Shown one piece after another: positions 5,777 through 7,019 of a DNA stretch of 7,019 bases. The DNA is from Candidatus Omnitrophota bacterium. Its GTDB lineage: Bacteria > Omnitrophota > Gorgyraeia > Gygaellales > Profunditerraquicolaceae. The stretch lies in NCBI GenBank assembly GCA_028713875.1, contig JAQTNM010000081.1:1-7019 (forward strand). The letters are read 5' to 3'. Position 1 is the first letter of the stretch; every line of letters begins with the position of its first letter. The position numbers and the translations under genes are program-made. A model generated the notes under the pieces. That model saw only the letters and a program-made list of their open reading frames with translations, had not been told where the DNA came from and did not search any database.

Positions 5777-7019
5777 CTATTTTTTGCTGTTCTTTAGCAC
5801 TGCCTGGGCAGCAGCCAGAGTAGCGATCGGAACCCGGAAAGGAGAACAGCTCACGTAATTCATGCCTACGTTGTGGCAGAATTCAACCGAACGCGGTTCC
5901 CCTCCGTGCTCGCCGCAGATGCCTATTTCCAGGTTCTTATTGGTCTTGCGGCCGCGCTGAATGCCGATCTTTATTAATTCTCCTATGCCTTCCTGGTCAA
6001 TGCTCTGGAACGGGTCTTCCGGCAGTATCCCTTTTTTAATATAATCAGGGAGGAACCCGCCGATATCATCGCGCGAAAACCCGAAACCCATCTGGGTCAG
6101 GTCATTTGTGCCGAAGGAGAAAAACGCGGCTACCTGTGCTAATTTGTCGGCAACTATAACTGCGCGCGGGATCTCGATCATGGTGCCGAAGAGGTGCTTG
6201 ATTTTGGTTAAGTTATATTTTTCCAGGACTTCTGCATAGACCTGTTTGGCTATTGCTAGCTGATCGGTCAGCTCTTTAACGTCGCAGACCACGGGTATCA
6301 TGATCTCCGGGTAAGGTTTTTTGCCTTCTTTGAGCAATTCCGCGGCTGCTTCAAGGATCGCGCGTATCTGCATGGCGCTTACTTCCGGGTAAGTTACTCC
6401 CAGGCGCACCCCGCGGTGGCCCATCATCGGATTTGACTCGCGCAGGCCTTCGGCGCGCTTGGCAAGCTCATCCAGCGAGATATTCAGATCTTTTGCCAGC
6501 GCCTCTAATTTAGCCTGGTCATGCGGAACGAATTCATGTAACGGAGGATCAAGCAGGCGTATGACTACCGGGAATCCGTCCATGGCTTCAATCGTGCCCT
6601 TGATGTCCTTTTTTACGTAAGGGAATAGTTCTTCAAGCGCTTTTTTGCGCTCATCCACCGTTTTGGAAATAATCATTTTGCGCAGTAAAAACAGGGGTTC
6701 TTCCGAGCCCTTACCGTAGAACATATGTTCTGTCCTGAAAAGCCCGATGCCCTCTGCTCCGAACTGCCTGGCTTTCTGGGCGTCTTCCGGGGTATCGGCA
6801 TTGGTGCGGATGCCCAGCCTTTTTACCGAATCGCAGGCCTTAAGGAAATCGCTGAGGATTTTGTTTTCCTCGGTAGCATCCATCATCGGCAGCTGTCCTT
6901 CGTAGACATTGCCTTTGCTGCCGTTTAAGGTGATCCAGTCGCCTTCTTTGAAGACCTTCCCGTCGGCATGCAGTTCTTTTTTAGCGTAATCGATGTGCAG
7001 GTCTCCCGCGCCGACTACG
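5777..7019 (-). CDS. ppdK: Pyruvate, phosphate dikinase, C-terminal half (5' end outside the window)
   Basis: The frame is open from the right edge to the TAG at 5777, giving 413 visible residues of an enzyme usually about 870-900 long. The first 45 or so (VVGAGDLHID to QLPM) are the end of the swivelling phosphohistidine domain. The rest is the PEP/pyruvate-binding TIM barrel, with RTEHMF (95-100), RLLDPPLHEF (154-163), NPMMGHRG (196-203), GTMIEIPRA (278-286), FSFGTNDLTQ (300-309) and GICGEHGGEP. The Cys in that last motif (368 of the visible part, codon 5915-5917) is the expected acid/base residue. The motif set, and SRDDIGGFLPDY in particular, fits PPDK better than PEP synthase. The enzyme interconverts pyruvate + ATP + phosphate with PEP + AMP + pyrophosphate in the cytosol, serving glycolysis or gluconeogenesis. 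No terminator follows, so readthrough into the sigma gene is possible. Confidence 0.95.
   Translation of the reverse strand, partial: VVGAGDLHIDYAKKELHADGKVFKEGDWITLNGSKGNVYEGQLPMMDATEENKILSDFLKACDSVKRLGIRTNADTPEDAQKARQFGAEGIGLFRTEHMFYGKGSEEPLFLLRKMIISKTVDERKKALEELFPYVKKDIKGTIEAMDGFPVVIRLLDPPLHEFVPHDQAKLEALAKDLNISLDELAKRAEGLRESNPMMGHRGVRLGVTYPEVSAMQIRAILEAAAELLKEGKKPYPEIMIPVVCDVKELTDQLAIAKQVYAEVLEKYNLTKIKHLFGTMIEIPRAVIVADKLAQVAAFFSFGTNDLTQMGFGFSRDDIGGFLPDYIKKGILPEDPFQSIDQEGIGELIKIGIQRGRKTNKNLEIGICGEHGGEPRSVEFCHNVGMNYVSCSPFRVPIATLAAAQAVLKNSKK

Noticed and set aside
1..7019. A novel multi-gene defence, mobile or biosynthetic system
   Set aside because: All genes but one belong to well-known housekeeping or envelope families. 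There are no transposase, nuclease, toxin, reverse transcriptase or biosynthetic signature genes in the window.

Overview
The window is a compact stretch of bacterial chromosome in which every supported gene lies on the minus strand. The organism is a diderm (Gram-negative-type envelope), shown by an outer-membrane beta-barrel protein with a signal peptide and a lipoprotein with a lipobox. Strong AAGGAGG Shine-Dalgarno sites precede some genes and the base composition is intermediate. The gene content and style recall uncultivated lineages such as Candidatus Omnitrophota, but that placement is an impression and cannot be proved from this sequence.

Read in the direction of transcription (right to left), the window holds seven protein genes and one tRNA. 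First comes the C-terminal half of pyruvate, phosphate dikinase (ppdK, cut by the right edge). A 93-bp spacer made largely of a GTTC-type period-8 repeat and inverted repeat follows. Next are a short group-2-like sigma-70 factor, adenine phosphoribosyltransferase (apt, overlapping the sigma gene by 16 bp), tRNA-Arg(CCU), a PHP-domain metallo-hydrolase starting 12 bp after the tRNA, and a small lipoprotein of unknown function. A GC-rich palindromic cluster closes this block. After it, a recognisable TTGACA promoter with a leader of about 195 nt drives a porin-like protein, which ends at a strong intrinsic terminator. Only about 10 nt later starts a GH57-type glycoside hydrolase that runs off the left edge.

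Spacing suggests that sigma-apt-tRNA-PHP-lipoprotein are co-transcribed, possibly with ppdK, whereas the porin is its own unit. The functions are mostly housekeeping: PEP/pyruvate interconversion, purine salvage, transcription initiation, decoding of AGG codons, an envelope pore and alpha-glucan breakdown.

I do not see a new defence, mobile or biosynthetic system here. The parts worth a second look are in the junctions: the repeat that reaches into the 5' end of the sigma gene, the PHP gene that starts directly after a tRNA without a normal ribosome site, the orphan perfect Shine-Dalgarno sequence in the porin leader, and the terminator that abuts the GH57 start.
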